A DNA stretch of 64,000 nucleotides from Paraburkholderia phenazinium (GTDB lineage: Bacteria; Pseudomonadota; Gammaproteobacteria; Burkholderiales; Burkholderiaceae). Of this stretch, positions 26,596-34,838 are shown piece by piece. The notes under the pieces are model-generated. The model was given only the letters and a program-made list of their open reading frames with translations. It made no database searches and had not been told where the DNA came from. The stretch covers positions 992,001 through 1,056,000 of the forward strand of contig NZ_FSRM01000002.1 of assembly GCF_900141745.1 (NCBI RefSeq). Direction: 5' to 3'. Numbering within the stretch: the stretch's first letter is position 1; each line of letters starts with the position of its first letter. A program made the translations under genes and the position numbers.

Positions 26596-27111
26596 TTAAA
26601 TTTTCTGAGGCGGCGTCGACAGACGACTGACGATGGTCTCGACAGCCTGCTCAATCGAAACGTTAGCCGTGTCGACTACGAGATGTTCCGATTCCCATGG
26701 ATCGTATTGACGTTCAAGTACGTTTTTCCATGTCGGCAGCTTGTGACCGGGAATATCGGCGTTTCGTCCCTCGACTCTTTGACGGTGCGTCGCGGCATCC
26801 GAACAAATTACCTCAATCTCGAAGATCGGCACATCTGCCTCGAGCGCAACGTTTCTCCATGCGCTACGCGTAATATGCAACGAGTTGACCGAGTCTGCGA
26901 CGACAGTCAGGCCGAGGCGTAGATTGTCGGCCGCGACCGCATATGCCGCGAGATAGCCGGCAGGTCCAATATCCGCGCCGGCGTCCCCGGATGCGATAAG
27001 TGCCTGTTCCAAGGTATCAATGCGTAGATATACCGCGGCGAGTTTGCGGGCGAGCGCTTGCGCGATCGTCGTCTTTCCGGTTCCCGGCAGACCTCCGAAA
27101 GCAATCAACAT
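26596..27111 (-). CDS. P-loop kinase (AAA_33 type)
   Basis: 171 residues. Walker A at GLPGTGKTT (7-15), an early acidic segment (RIDTLEQAL) and a Lid-like segment rich in Arg (AATHRQRVEGRNADIPGHK). These small zeta-toxin-fold kinases phosphorylate small molecules such as nucleosides, shikimate-like sugars or antibiotics. No antitoxin gene is next to it. GGGAAC upstream of the ATG fits a ribosome site. Substrate unknown. Confidence 0.85.
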   Translation of the reverse strand: MLIAFGGLPGTGKTTIAQALARKLAAVYLRIDTLEQALIASGDAGADIGPAGYLAAYAVAADNLRLGLTVVADSVNSLHITRSAWRNVALEADVPIFEIEVICSDAATHRQRVEGRNADIPGHKLPTWKNVLERQYDPWESEHLVVDTANVSIEQAVETIVSRLSTPPQKI

Positions 27112-27155
27112 TGCGATGTTCCCTGTGAGTTAGTGCGAGGCGGCTAGGTGTCTGA

Positions 27156-27698
27156 TCACGAATAAGTTTGCAACCAATGCGCACGCGAAATCGAAAAGGC
27201 GCACACAGTGTCCGGCGTGTGTGTGGCATCGTTCTCCGCGATCGGTTGCAGGCCGAGCTTGATGAGTGTATTGAGGCTACGTTGGTTCCAAACTGCGGCA
27301 CCTGCCCAAACGTCTTTTATCGCCAGGACGGTGAACGCGTAGCGAATGACGGCCGCCGCTGTTTCGAAGGCAAGGCCTGCGCCCCAATAGGAAGGGTGCA
27401 GCCAGAACGCCAGATTCCAGCTTTCGGATTGGTCTTTTTGCACGAGCGATATTTGGCCGATGCAACGCTCTCCAGTCTGGAGGTCGATCGAGAATATATA
27501 AGCTCGCCCACTCGCCGACATCGCAAGGACCGACTCCAACCAGCTCTTCAATCTTCCTTGCCGAAGCAAGCCAGCAAGTGGAAGTTCGTGGGGAAACTCA
27601 GGCGCGCCAATCCCCACAAGCAGTGCGTCGTAATCGTAAGATGTAGCCGGCCTGAGTGAACAACGATCGGTCGGGATGACGAGAGTAGTGTTCTCCAT
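27156..27698 (-). CDS. GNAT-family N-acetyltransferase (RimJ/RimL type)
   Basis: About 180 residues from the ATG at 27696-27698; a GTG at 27758 would add 20 residues. Layout matches Acetyltransf_3: LRPATSYDYDALLVGI at the start, GQISLVQKD, WLHPSYWGAGLAFETAAAVIRYAF (motif A, acetyl-CoA binding, slightly degenerate), then VWNQRSLNTLIKLGLQPI. RimJ-like enzymes acetylate protein N-termini, but many act on small molecules. It lies 44 bp downstream of nothing clearly functional; its neighbour on the same strand is the P-loop kinase. Confidence 0.85.
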   Translation of the reverse strand: MENTTLVIPTDRCSLRPATSYDYDALLVGIGAPEFPHELPLAGLLRQGRLKSWLESVLAMSASGRAYIFSIDLQTGERCIGQISLVQKDQSESWNLAFWLHPSYWGAGLAFETAAAVIRYAFTVLAIKDVWAGAAVWNQRSLNTLIKLGLQPIAENDATHTPDTVCAFSISRAHWLQTYS

Positions 27699-27829
27699 TT
27701 TTTCGGGCGAGTATTGACTTGCGGTGAATGACCAAGACGTCGCAGGCCTTGGGCTCACAATTCATTGACTATCAATTTAGCACGATGGCTTGAACAACCG
27801 TTCAAGAGCGCTATTCGAGAGTGGCTTAC

Positions 27830-28534
27830 ATGACCAAAAGAGGAAAACCTGAACTTCTCCTTCTGCATGCGCTTCCGCTTGATGGCTCGATGTGGAGCGC
27901 GCAAATGGAGCTTCTTCCAGGCCGGACCTATGCGCCGACGCTATACCCCTTGGGCGATCGGATAGAAACATGGGCGGCCGAGGTCCTACGCCTCGTGAAA
28001 GGCGATCGTCTGATTGTGGTCGGTTGCTCGGTTGGAGGCTCCTGTGCGCTTGAAGTGGCCGCCGCTGTGCCTGATCGTGTCGCGGCGTTGGTTCTTATCG
28101 GAACCAAGGCCCAGCACCGTCCAGATGCCGCGCTTCACGCTTCCGTTCTCGATACGCTTGAGGGCCAAGGATTGGAAGAGGCCTGGCGGCTCTTTTGGGC
28201 ACCATTGCTTTCAGACACGGTCTCCATTCACGCGATCCGGGAAGCGAGGCGAATAGCGCTATCTCAGTCACCGCATGAGGTAGCCCGAGGGGTAAGCGTA
28301 TTTCATAGCCGTCCGAGTCGCGATCAGGTTCTCTCTACATTTCCCGGTCCAGTTATCGTGGTCACCGGCGAAGATGACAATTTGCCGGGTCTAAAAACGA
28401 GCGCCGCACAGGCCGATTCGGCTCGAAACGGAAGTCTCTACGTTGTTCCCGGATGTGGACACTACGTGCCCTTGGAGCGCCCGGAGATTTTCAATTCCAT
28501 CATGCGGGATGTGATTGCCGATCATCGCTCATGA
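27830..28534 (+). CDS. Alpha/beta hydrolase
   Basis: 234 residues, compact alpha/beta-hydrolase fold. LLLHALPLDGSMW forms the oxyanion region, the nucleophile elbow is GCSVGG, and the catalytic His is in GCGHYVPLERPE; GEDDNLPG supplies the acid. Short length and no signal peptide suggest a cytosolic esterase or lactonase-like enzyme. The ATG at 27830 is preferred over the GTG at 27821 because GAGAG is then correctly spaced. Substrate unknown. It converges on the EamA gene. Confidence 0.88.
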   Translation: MTKRGKPELLLLHALPLDGSMWSAQMELLPGRTYAPTLYPLGDRIETWAAEVLRLVKGDRLIVVGCSVGGSCALEVAAAVPDRVAALVLIGTKAQHRPDAALHASVLDTLEGQGLEEAWRLFWAPLLSDTVSIHAIREARRIALSQSPHEVARGVSVFHSRPSRDQVLSTFPGPVIVVTGEDDNLPGLKTSAAQADSARNGSLYVVPGCGHYVPLERPEIFNSIMRDVIADHRS

Positions 28535-28556
28535 AGCCGCGCTGACCGAGAACTCA

Positions 28557-29459
28557 TCAAGCCAGCGGTCCCTCTTTATCTTTCCGCCGCACCGCGACCG
28601 CGATAGCGCTTCCGACGATGAGCGCAATTCCCGCGAACGACAGCGGTTGAATCGTCTCACCCCAGATGACGTAACCGAACAGCGCCGCCCATACGATGCT
28701 CGTATAGTTATACGGCGCAAGCTTCCCAGTGTCCGCCTGGCGAAAGGCGACCGTCATCAGGAGCTGTCCTGCGGTCGCGAACGCGCCGAGCAGTGCCATG
28801 ATCAACAGCGCCTCCACGGACGGCGTTCGCCAGCTGACTACGAGGGTAAAGCCCGTAACAAATGTCCCAACGAGAGTGAAAAACAGAACCGTTGTCGCCG
28901 AATCGTCGGTAGACCGTATGCGCTTGATCTGAACGATAGATAACGCACCGAAGAAGGCGCTCAGGAGCAGGAACGTCGGACCGAGCCAGCTCGAAGGACC
29001 GCCGCCCGGACGCACCACGAGCAGCACACCGCAGAATCCAACGAGCGCTGCTGCAACTCCACTTGCTGTCCATCGCTCTTTCAAGATCAGCGGCGCGAGC
29101 AGGATGACAATCAACGTTTCCGAATACGCGAGCGCCACCGCTTCGCCCAATGGAACGTAAGGCAAACCGGCAAAGAAGAATCCTGAAGCGCCGAGAAGCG
29201 TAAGCGCACGCAGAGTCTGACCTTTGACATCGATATTGGCCAAACGCTCAGCTAGTGAAATGCGACCCCGGCAGCACATCGCCACTGCCGGCACCAGGCC
29301 GAACAGCATCCGGAAGAATGTCACTTCATTAGCCGGATATTGCAGCGCAACCGTCTTCGCCAATGCATCCACCACAGCAAAGCAGAACATCGAAGCAAGT
29401 ATGCTGACGACGCTGTTCAGCGGAAGAGGGTTGGCGCCTGTTGCGCTGGACGATGGCAT
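28557..29459 (-). CDS. EamA/DMT-superfamily transporter
   Basis: About 300 residues with ten hydrophobic segments in two EamA halves (the first from VVSILASMFCFAVVDALAK, the second ending GIALIVGSAIAVAV). The internal duplication and length fit RhaT/DMT exporters of metabolites. Three in-frame ATGs exist (29525, 29492, 29459). None has a clear ribosome site, so I give the start that yields the usual length. Divergent from a GNAT gene. Confidence 0.88.
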   Translation of the reverse strand: MPSSSATGANPLPLNSVVSILASMFCFAVVDALAKTVALQYPANEVTFFRMLFGLVPAVAMCCRGRISLAERLANIDVKGQTLRALTLLGASGFFFAGLPYVPLGEAVALAYSETLIVILLAPLILKERWTASGVAAALVGFCGVLLVVRPGGGPSSWLGPTFLLLSAFFGALSIVQIKRIRSTDDSATTVLFFTLVGTFVTGFTLVVSWRTPSVEALLIMALLGAFATAGQLLMTVAFRQADTGKLAPYNYTSIVWAALFGYVIWGETIQPLSFAGIALIVGSAIAVAVRRKDKEGPLA

Positions 29460-29560
29460 AGCGGTACGGAAGTATGAGCGTGTCGGTATCATCTCATACG
29501 ACTGAGCACCGCCCTTTTGTTGCATTTAGAATTACCGCTCTCACTTCGACGGTTCACCTG

Positions 29561-30055
29561 ATGCTAACAATCCGCCGGCTCGCCAACGAGTCGCACGACG
29601 ACCGCGCCAATGTGCTGCGCATTTTTCTGGAATCGCCCTCGTACACCGAACTGGTTGAAGGTCGTTTGCCCTCTGCAGAAGATGTCGAGGACTTCTTCTA
29701 TGGCAAACCGGACGCCAAGGATGTGGCGGACAAATCGGTGTTCGGCTTCTATGTTGGGTCGGAGATGATCGGGTGTGCTGACGTGATTCGCGCGTATCCG
29801 ACTGATGACTGTGCGTGGATCGGGCTGCTGTTCTTTTCTGAAGCGCACCAGCGTCGAGGTCACGGCACAGGCGCATTGGCGTTGATAGACGCGATGGCGC
29901 ATGAGTGGGGTTACCGCAGATTGCAGCTCGCAGCCATTTCAACGAACCCGGGTGGATTAGCTTTCTGGCGGCGTGAGGGCTTTGAAGAGATCCGTCGCAC
30001 GACCAATCAGCGATTCACCGGCGAAGTCATCGTCATGGAACGAACTATCAAATGA
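29561..30055 (+). CDS. GNAT-family N-acetyltransferase
   Basis: 164 residues from the ATG at 29561, where similarity begins (LTIRRLANESHDDRANVL). Motif A is clear (LFFSEAHQRRGHGTGALALIDAMA), with the acetyl-CoA pyrophosphate loop RRGHGTG, followed by STNPGGLAFWRREGFEEI. It overlaps the next gene by 4 bp (ATGA), so the two are coupled. Substrate unknown. Confidence 0.88.
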   Translation: MLTIRRLANESHDDRANVLRIFLESPSYTELVEGRLPSAEDVEDFFYGKPDAKDVADKSVFGFYVGSEMIGCADVIRAYPTDDCAWIGLLFFSEAHQRRGHGTGALALIDAMAHEWGYRRLQLAAISTNPGGLAFWRREGFEEIRRTTNQRFTGEVIVMERTIK

Positions 30056-30633
30056 GTGCGACCCTGGAGCACCGTTTGATTCAGGTTACGAGAGCGAATC
30101 AATGGAACTCGCTAATTCTTGATCGGGCGGTACAACTCGGCTTTGAGGATTGGTGGCTGACGGCTGGCTGCATTGCGCAATCCGTCTGGAATATTGCTTG
30201 CGCACGAGATATCCATGTAGGCATTCGGGATTACGACCTGTTCTACTACGATCCGGATACGTCATGGGATGCGGAAAACGAGGTCATTGGCAATGCGAGT
30301 CGCATATTCGCCGACCTCCCCGTTGAGGTGCAGGTACGCAATCAAGCGCGTGTTCCACTTTGGTATGGGCAGAAGTTTGGAATCCCGTTTGGCCCTGTAA
30401 ATAGGGCTTCGGATGGCATAGATCGATTTCCGTGCGCGACGACTGCGGTTGGGGTCAAGCGCCGGCAGGGGGAGTTTCAAGTTTATGCGCCCTTTGGTCT
30501 TACGTCTCTGTTCGACGGCATATTGAGGCCCAATCACGCACTTTGGATACCTGAGGTGTACGAAGAGAAAGCCGCGCGTTGGCAGCGCGAGTGGCCGTAT
30601 CTTCGGCGGGTGTCCTGGCAGTTAGTGGAATAG
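30052..30633 (+). CDS. Nucleotidyltransferase-like protein (PF06042/DUF925 type)
   Basis: 193 residues. WWLTAGCIAQSVWN and GIRDYDLFYYDPDTSW match the NTP_transf_6 family; the D-x-D-like acidic pair lies in RDYDLFYYD. Family members are predicted nucleotidyltransferases of unknown target. Hand counts of a few lines give about 50-55% GC, lower than the flanking catabolic genes, so recent transfer is possible. Coupled by ATGA to the GNAT gene upstream. Confidence 0.82.
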   Translation: MSATLEHRLIQVTRANQWNSLILDRAVQLGFEDWWLTAGCIAQSVWNIACARDIHVGIRDYDLFYYDPDTSWDAENEVIGNASRIFADLPVEVQVRNQARVPLWYGQKFGIPFGPVNRASDGIDRFPCATTAVGVKRRQGEFQVYAPFGLTSLFDGILRPNHALWIPEVYEEKAARWQREWPYLRRVSWQLVE

Positions 30634-30664
30634 CATTTTTTTCGCGCCGTCATTTGACGCTAGC

Positions 30665-31684
30665 ATGCGAGTTTTCCCCAGGATGTTTATGCCGGTGACC
30701 ATGAAGCAGATCGAACCGACGAAATCTTTGCTGCGCATTCATCGCCTTCGATGGAGCCACACGTCAAGACGATCGCGTGGGCAGATCCCGCTATATGCCG
30801 CGCTCGCATTCCTTATTGCAATCAGCCTTCCTCGACCGCTGCTCGCCGCGCCGCTAGACATCAATCAGCTTTGGAACTGGGATTCGCCTGCCCAGAGCGA
30901 GGAACATTTCCGCGCCGCGCTGGCAGGTGCCGATGCAGATCAGACATTCATTCTCCAAACCCAGATCGCGCGAACCTACGGCTTACGCGGTCAGTTTGTC
31001 CAGGCACGTCAGATCCTCGACAGTCTCAAACCTGAACTGGCCCACGTCTCGTCAGAGGCACAGGCGCGCTATCACCTGGAGCGGGGCCGCACATTTGCCT
31101 CGGCCGTATCCGTTCCTGGAGGGGTGACGCCGGACATGGTGCGCGAGGCGCGTAATGAATATAGCGCGGCGTTTCGCATAGCAAACCAGCATCATCTCGA
31201 CGCGCTAGCGGTGGATGCTCTGCACATGATGGCCTTCACCGATACCGCGCCGGCGGATCAGTTGCGCTGGGACGAGCGCGCGTTGACACTCGCCTTGCAG
31301 TCCTCGGATTCCACGGCGCAGCATTGGGAGGCGTCACTGCGCAACAATATTGGAAACGCGCTCAATGATCTCGGCCGCTACGCGGAGGCACTCGAACAGT
31401 TTCGCATTGCGCTCGCGCTGCGCGAACGTGGGGGAGACGCAGAGGCAACCCGTCAAGCATGGTGCTCGGTGGGTTGGACGCTGCGCCTTTTGGGCAGGAA
31501 TACCGAAGCACTAGCGATTCAGCAGCAACTGCTTGCTGAATACGACGCTATCGGAGCAACAAATCCAGATGTTCTGGACGAGCTCAAGGAAATCTATCGG
31601 GCCACTGGCGACGAACGGAATGCCGCGGTGTACGCGAGTCGCCTGCAGGTGTATCAGGCGGCGCATCCTGATGCTAGTCAGTGA
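30665..31684 (+). CDS. Exported TPR-repeat protein
   Basis: 339 residues. A long Arg-rich N-tail precedes a hydrophobic signal sequence (about 42-62, PLYAALAFLIAISLPRPLLAA), then helical repeats. Clear TPR units are NNIGNALNDLGRYAEALEQFRIALALRE and WTLRLLGRNTEALAIQQQLLAEY. It is likely periplasmic and binds a partner protein. The N-tail suggests the real start may be a later codon, but none is better marked. Function unknown. Confidence 0.75.
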   Translation: MRVFPRMFMPVTMKQIEPTKSLLRIHRLRWSHTSRRSRGQIPLYAALAFLIAISLPRPLLAAPLDINQLWNWDSPAQSEEHFRAALAGADADQTFILQTQIARTYGLRGQFVQARQILDSLKPELAHVSSEAQARYHLERGRTFASAVSVPGGVTPDMVREARNEYSAAFRIANQHHLDALAVDALHMMAFTDTAPADQLRWDERALTLALQSSDSTAQHWEASLRNNIGNALNDLGRYAEALEQFRIALALRERGGDAEATRQAWCSVGWTLRLLGRNTEALAIQQQLLAEYDAIGATNPDVLDELKEIYRATGDERNAAVYASRLQVYQAAHPDASQ

Positions 31685-31709
31685 TCGGAGAATATGTGTG
31701 CCTGATAAC

Positions 31710-32342
31710 TCATAGACGTGCTTCCGTCAGCTCAAATGTGGCTGCAATCGCTTGTTCGATCGCGGCGAGGCTTGCCTCGGGTTTTAGCGCCATTTTGAAT
31801 ACTTCGCAGTGTTTCGCGTTCATGTCTTCCATGGTGCGCAGGGCTTGCTTTGGGCCTAAATACCATCGACCTCGGGCCGCGAAGTAATCCTCGAGCAGTG
31901 AGAACAAGAGCCAATGACGCCGGTAGTCACCTTCAGCATCTCCTTTAGCAGCTCGCCTTAGCATCTTCGCTGCCCAAGCCATGCGAATCGATATCTCGGC
32001 CTCGGGTATCTGTTCAGGCCCGGCGGTGTACTGAGCATGCACTTTCGTGAGCACGTCGTCACCGAATGCGCCTCGCTGGAATAGCACTCGACCTGCATGA
32101 ATGCGGATCCAACTGGGATCGGCCTCGTCGTTTGTGGCGTGCACGAACAAGTCCAGGAATAACCCATTCCATTGCGATGCGACACGCTCGGGACCTCCGG
32201 CGTCACGAAACGCCATTACGTCGATGTCGCTCGCTGCGTCCCAGTCATCGCGTGCGCGCGAGCCGTAAAGAATCGCGGTATGGCAATCGTAAGTAGTCTG
32301 AAGTTCAGCAGACAGTTTCGTCAGCAAGTCTTTATTGAGCAT
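31710..32342 (-). CDS. Nucleotidyltransferase with C-terminal helical (HEPN-like) domain
   Basis: 210 residues. The polymerase-beta-type nucleotidyltransferase signature is LYGSRARDDWDAASDIDVMAF (GS...DxD at about 27-41), with a third acidic residue likely at LFLDLFVHA. The C-terminal half (about 110-210) is alpha-helical with RMAWAAKMLRRAAKGD, resembling the helical half of MNT/HEPN proteins. MNT and HEPN are usually two separate genes of a toxin-antitoxin pair; here they seem joined in one chain. GAGG 6 nt before the ATG supports the start. Confidence 0.8.
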   Translation of the reverse strand: MLNKDLLTKLSAELQTTYDCHTAILYGSRARDDWDAASDIDVMAFRDAGGPERVASQWNGLFLDLFVHATNDEADPSWIRIHAGRVLFQRGAFGDDVLTKVHAQYTAGPEQIPEAEISIRMAWAAKMLRRAAKGDAEGDYRRHWLLFSLLEDYFAARGRWYLGPKQALRTMEDMNAKHCEVFKMALKPEASLAAIEQAIAATFELTEARL

Positions 32343-32695
32343 AGAACGCCTCGCCAGAGCTCAATAGCGTTGTTAGCGGGTAGCGATCAAGATCGACCAG
32401 CAGCGACGAAAGGCACGATGCGCGAGACCGGGCGCACGAGTGTAGACAGGGGTGCTTATGCACCCCAGGTAGACTATGTTCCATTGATAAAATCCGTTGT
32501 CCATGCAGATACAACCGCACCCGTGAGGATGGCGGCGGCAAAGAGCTATACAGCGGAAACGGGTTTTACATTGGAACGTTTAGATGGAGTCGCTAGGTTT
32601 TCGCGCATCCTAATTCAGAATAAGCTCGATACGCAAGTTGATCTTTAATGTCCAACGCCCGCTCATTACTTTGGGCAGGCGTCTTCGCACAATCA
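32343..32695. other. 353-bp low-GC intergenic stretch
   Basis: Between the nucleotidyltransferase start and the threonine-aldolase stop. Hand counts of lines 32461-32640 give about 47-52% GC, lower than the surroundings. The only structure seen is the hairpin at 32442-32474. An open frame on the plus strand (to 32648) starts inside the antisense of the nucleotidyltransferase and has no family features, so I do not call it. Confidence 0.5.
32442..32474. repeat. Hairpin framed by a direct repeat
   Basis: GGGGTGC (32449-32455) and GCACCCC (32460-32466) form a perfect 7-bp stem with a TTAT loop. GTAGAC occurs directly repeated on both sides (32442-32447 and 32469-32474). The arrangement looks like a small insertion with a target duplication or a protein-binding site; no other copy was noticed in this window. 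Confidence 0.4.
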
Positions 32696-33772
32696 TCATC
32701 GACCCGCGTAATGACGTGTCACATGCGCAAGCAGGTTGTCGACATCCTCAGCCGTGGTAGAAAACGACGTCACGAAGCGGACGACGTTGGCTTCCCAACG
32801 ATCGTGATAAAACTTGAATCCTGCCTGAAGTAGCGACTCGATTACCGCAGACGGCAATCGGCAAAACACGATGTTGGCCTCAGGCGCGCCGAGCACTTCG
32901 ATGCCGCTCAACCCTGCGAGTCCCCAGATCAGGCGCTGCGCAGCGTCGTTGGCCTGGCGTGCGTTGCGCAACCAGAGATCGTCGGTCAAGTACGCGTCTA
33001 TCTGGGCCGAAAGAAAGCGCATCTTCGAGAACAGATGGCCCGCACGTTTGCGGCGGTAGCCCATTTCGGGCGCGAGGGATGCATCGAACAGCACGATCGC
33101 TTCCGCTGCGAACACGCCGTTCTTGGTTGCACCGAACGACAAGGCATCGACGCCAGCCTTCCATGTCATTTCCGCAGGCGAGCAGCCCAGCGAGACCAGT
33201 GCATTGGCAAATCGTGAGCCATCCATATGAAGTTTGATGGAGGATGCCTTGCAGACCTCCGCCAGCGCTCCGATCTCGTCGAGGGTGTAAACGCCTCCTT
33301 CTTCCGTCGCCTGTGTGATGCTGACGCACGATGGTTGCGTCGAATGGACGTCACCCACTTTCACGCGAGCCGCGCTACCAAGACTTGCGGGGTCGATCTT
33401 CGCGGATGGGCCGTCCACCGCGACCAGCTTCGCGCCATTCGCATAGAACACGGGCGCGCCGCACTCGTCGTTGTTGATATGGCTCGCCGGATGGCAATAG
33501 ATGTTGCCCCACGGTGGCGTCATCGCGCTCAGGCACAGCGCGTTGGCGGCGGTGCCGGTGGGCACCAGAAACACGTCGACTTCGCGCTCGAAGATTTCGC
33601 TCAACTTATCTTCGACGCGAGCCGTGAGCTCATCTGCTCCATATGGGCTCGCTTGCCCGGTGCTATTCGCCAAGATGGCTTCAATGACCTCCGGCGACGC
33701 GCCCGCGATGTTATCGCTCGTGAATCCCATAGCCGGCGTCTGGGCGCCGTGCGACCGATTACTACTGTCCAT
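32696..33772 (-). CDS. Low-specificity threonine aldolase family (PLP) enzyme
   Basis: 358 residues, beta-eliminating-lyase fold. GFTSDNIAGASPEV at the N-terminus, LVPTGTAANAL, HMDGSRFANA (182-191) and the PLP lysine K217 in SFGATKNG are visible. The reaction would be cleavage of L-threonine or L-allo-threonine (or a phenylserine-like beta-hydroxy amino acid) to glycine and an aldehyde. I chose the ATG at 33770-33772 because AAGGAAA lies 5 nt upstream; an upstream ATG at 33823 lacks this. Adjacent to an AraC gene on the same strand. Confidence 0.9.
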   Translation of the reverse strand: MDSSNRSHGAQTPAMGFTSDNIAGASPEVIEAILANSTGQASPYGADELTARVEDKLSEIFEREVDVFLVPTGTAANALCLSAMTPPWGNIYCHPASHINNDECGAPVFYANGAKLVAVDGPSAKIDPASLGSAARVKVGDVHSTQPSCVSITQATEEGGVYTLDEIGALAEVCKASSIKLHMDGSRFANALVSLGCSPAEMTWKAGVDALSFGATKNGVFAAEAIVLFDASLAPEMGYRRKRAGHLFSKMRFLSAQIDAYLTDDLWLRNARQANDAAQRLIWGLAGLSGIEVLGAPEANIVFCRLPSAVIESLLQAGFKFYHDRWEANVVRFVTSFSTTAEDVDNLLAHVTRHYAGR

Positions 33773-33887
33773 TGTCGTTTCCTTAACTCGACGGGCGGAG
33801 AACTTCCTCCCTGATTGGCGCATCGTATGTCGAGTGAGGTCGCTGGACTTGTAAAAAATTGATCGATCGTCAAGCCGTGGGCACGCT

Positions 33888-34703
33888 TCAGGCCCTGTAG
33901 TTCGACGGCGCGGCGCCGTAGGCCTGCCGGAAAGCGCGATTGAAATGGCTTTGATCGTAAAATCCGACTTCCTGAGCGACGGTTGCGATTGCCTGTGAGC
34001 TTCGGGACAAAAGCGCGCAAGCTCGCTCGAGACGAAGACGGAGCAACCACGCGTGGGGCGTCATCCCGACGGTCTGCTTGAATTGCTTGAGGAACTGGAA
34101 CCTGCCGAGCGAGCAGAGTGCGGCCAGTTCATCCAGCGTGATCTTGTCGCCGAGGTGGTTGAAGCAGTAGTCTTTGACGCGTTCCCACTGAATGCGCGAA
34201 AGCGAGCCGCGCACCGTTTCAGGCACGATCGAGCGCGATTGGCTCAACAGACATTCCAGCAACGTGAGCCATTCCGTCTGCATCTCAAGACTGCTCGCAA
34301 CGTTACACCACCTCATCTCATTGTGCAGGCGCAGGAGATGGCCAGCTAGCAGCGGGTCTTCGAGTAAGGCGCCTGCGAATTCCGGTGTGCGGTGAAGGCC
34401 GCCGATCTCCTCTGCCACGCTGGCGAGGAGTTCCTGTGAAAGGCGGAATGTCCTGAGCGTGGATTGGCTGCCATCTGCCGTGACGCCATCGTGGATCTCG
34501 CCTGGCGGCATCAGAACCACTGTCCCGGGTCCGTGCAGGACAGCCTTTCCGTTGACCCTCTGGCGCTGAACCCCGTCCGTCACCAGCCCCACATGTAAAT
34601 CGAGGTGGAAGTGGCGGTCGAAACTGAAATCCGTGAAGCGTGCGGTACTCAGCACCAGGCCGGGTATCTCGGACACTTGCTGGAACTGGGCATACTCAGT
34701 CAT
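33888..34703 (-). CDS. AraC-family regulator with cupin sensor
   Basis: 271 residues. N-terminal AraC_binding cupin (about 10-150; DRHFHLDLHVGLVTDGVQRQ and MPPGEIHDG). C-terminal HTH pair (about 175-271; ITLDELAALCSLGRFQFLKQFKQTVGMTPHAWLLRLRLERA and VAQEVGFYDQSHFNRAFRQAYG). Such proteins often control a neighbouring exporter or enzyme. It lies upstream of the threonine-aldolase gene on the same strand with a 115-bp gap. Confidence 0.92.
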   Translation of the reverse strand: MTEYAQFQQVSEIPGLVLSTARFTDFSFDRHFHLDLHVGLVTDGVQRQRVNGKAVLHGPGTVVLMPPGEIHDGVTADGSQSTLRTFRLSQELLASVAEEIGGLHRTPEFAGALLEDPLLAGHLLRLHNEMRWCNVASSLEMQTEWLTLLECLLSQSRSIVPETVRGSLSRIQWERVKDYCFNHLGDKITLDELAALCSLGRFQFLKQFKQTVGMTPHAWLLRLRLERACALLSRSSQAIATVAQEVGFYDQSHFNRAFRQAYGAAPSNYRA

Positions 34704-34838
34704 GGAAAAGGGAGCGATGACGCGTGTTGTCGGGCGTTAGTAAAGTATAACGCCGCAAATCTCACCGCGAGGCCACGCCACGTCACGCGATCTGGCTGGT
34801 ACGAATAGCGTATTCGATGACCCGGAAGTCGCCTTCGT

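Noticed and set aside
26596..27111. Zeta-toxin or toxin-antitoxin call for the P-loop kinase
   Set aside because: No small antitoxin gene is next to it and the sequence is shorter than zeta toxins.
32172..32648. 158-codon plus-strand open frame after the nucleotidyltransferase gene
   Set aside because: Half of it is antisense to a well-supported gene, there is no ribosome site at the start, and the translation has no family features.
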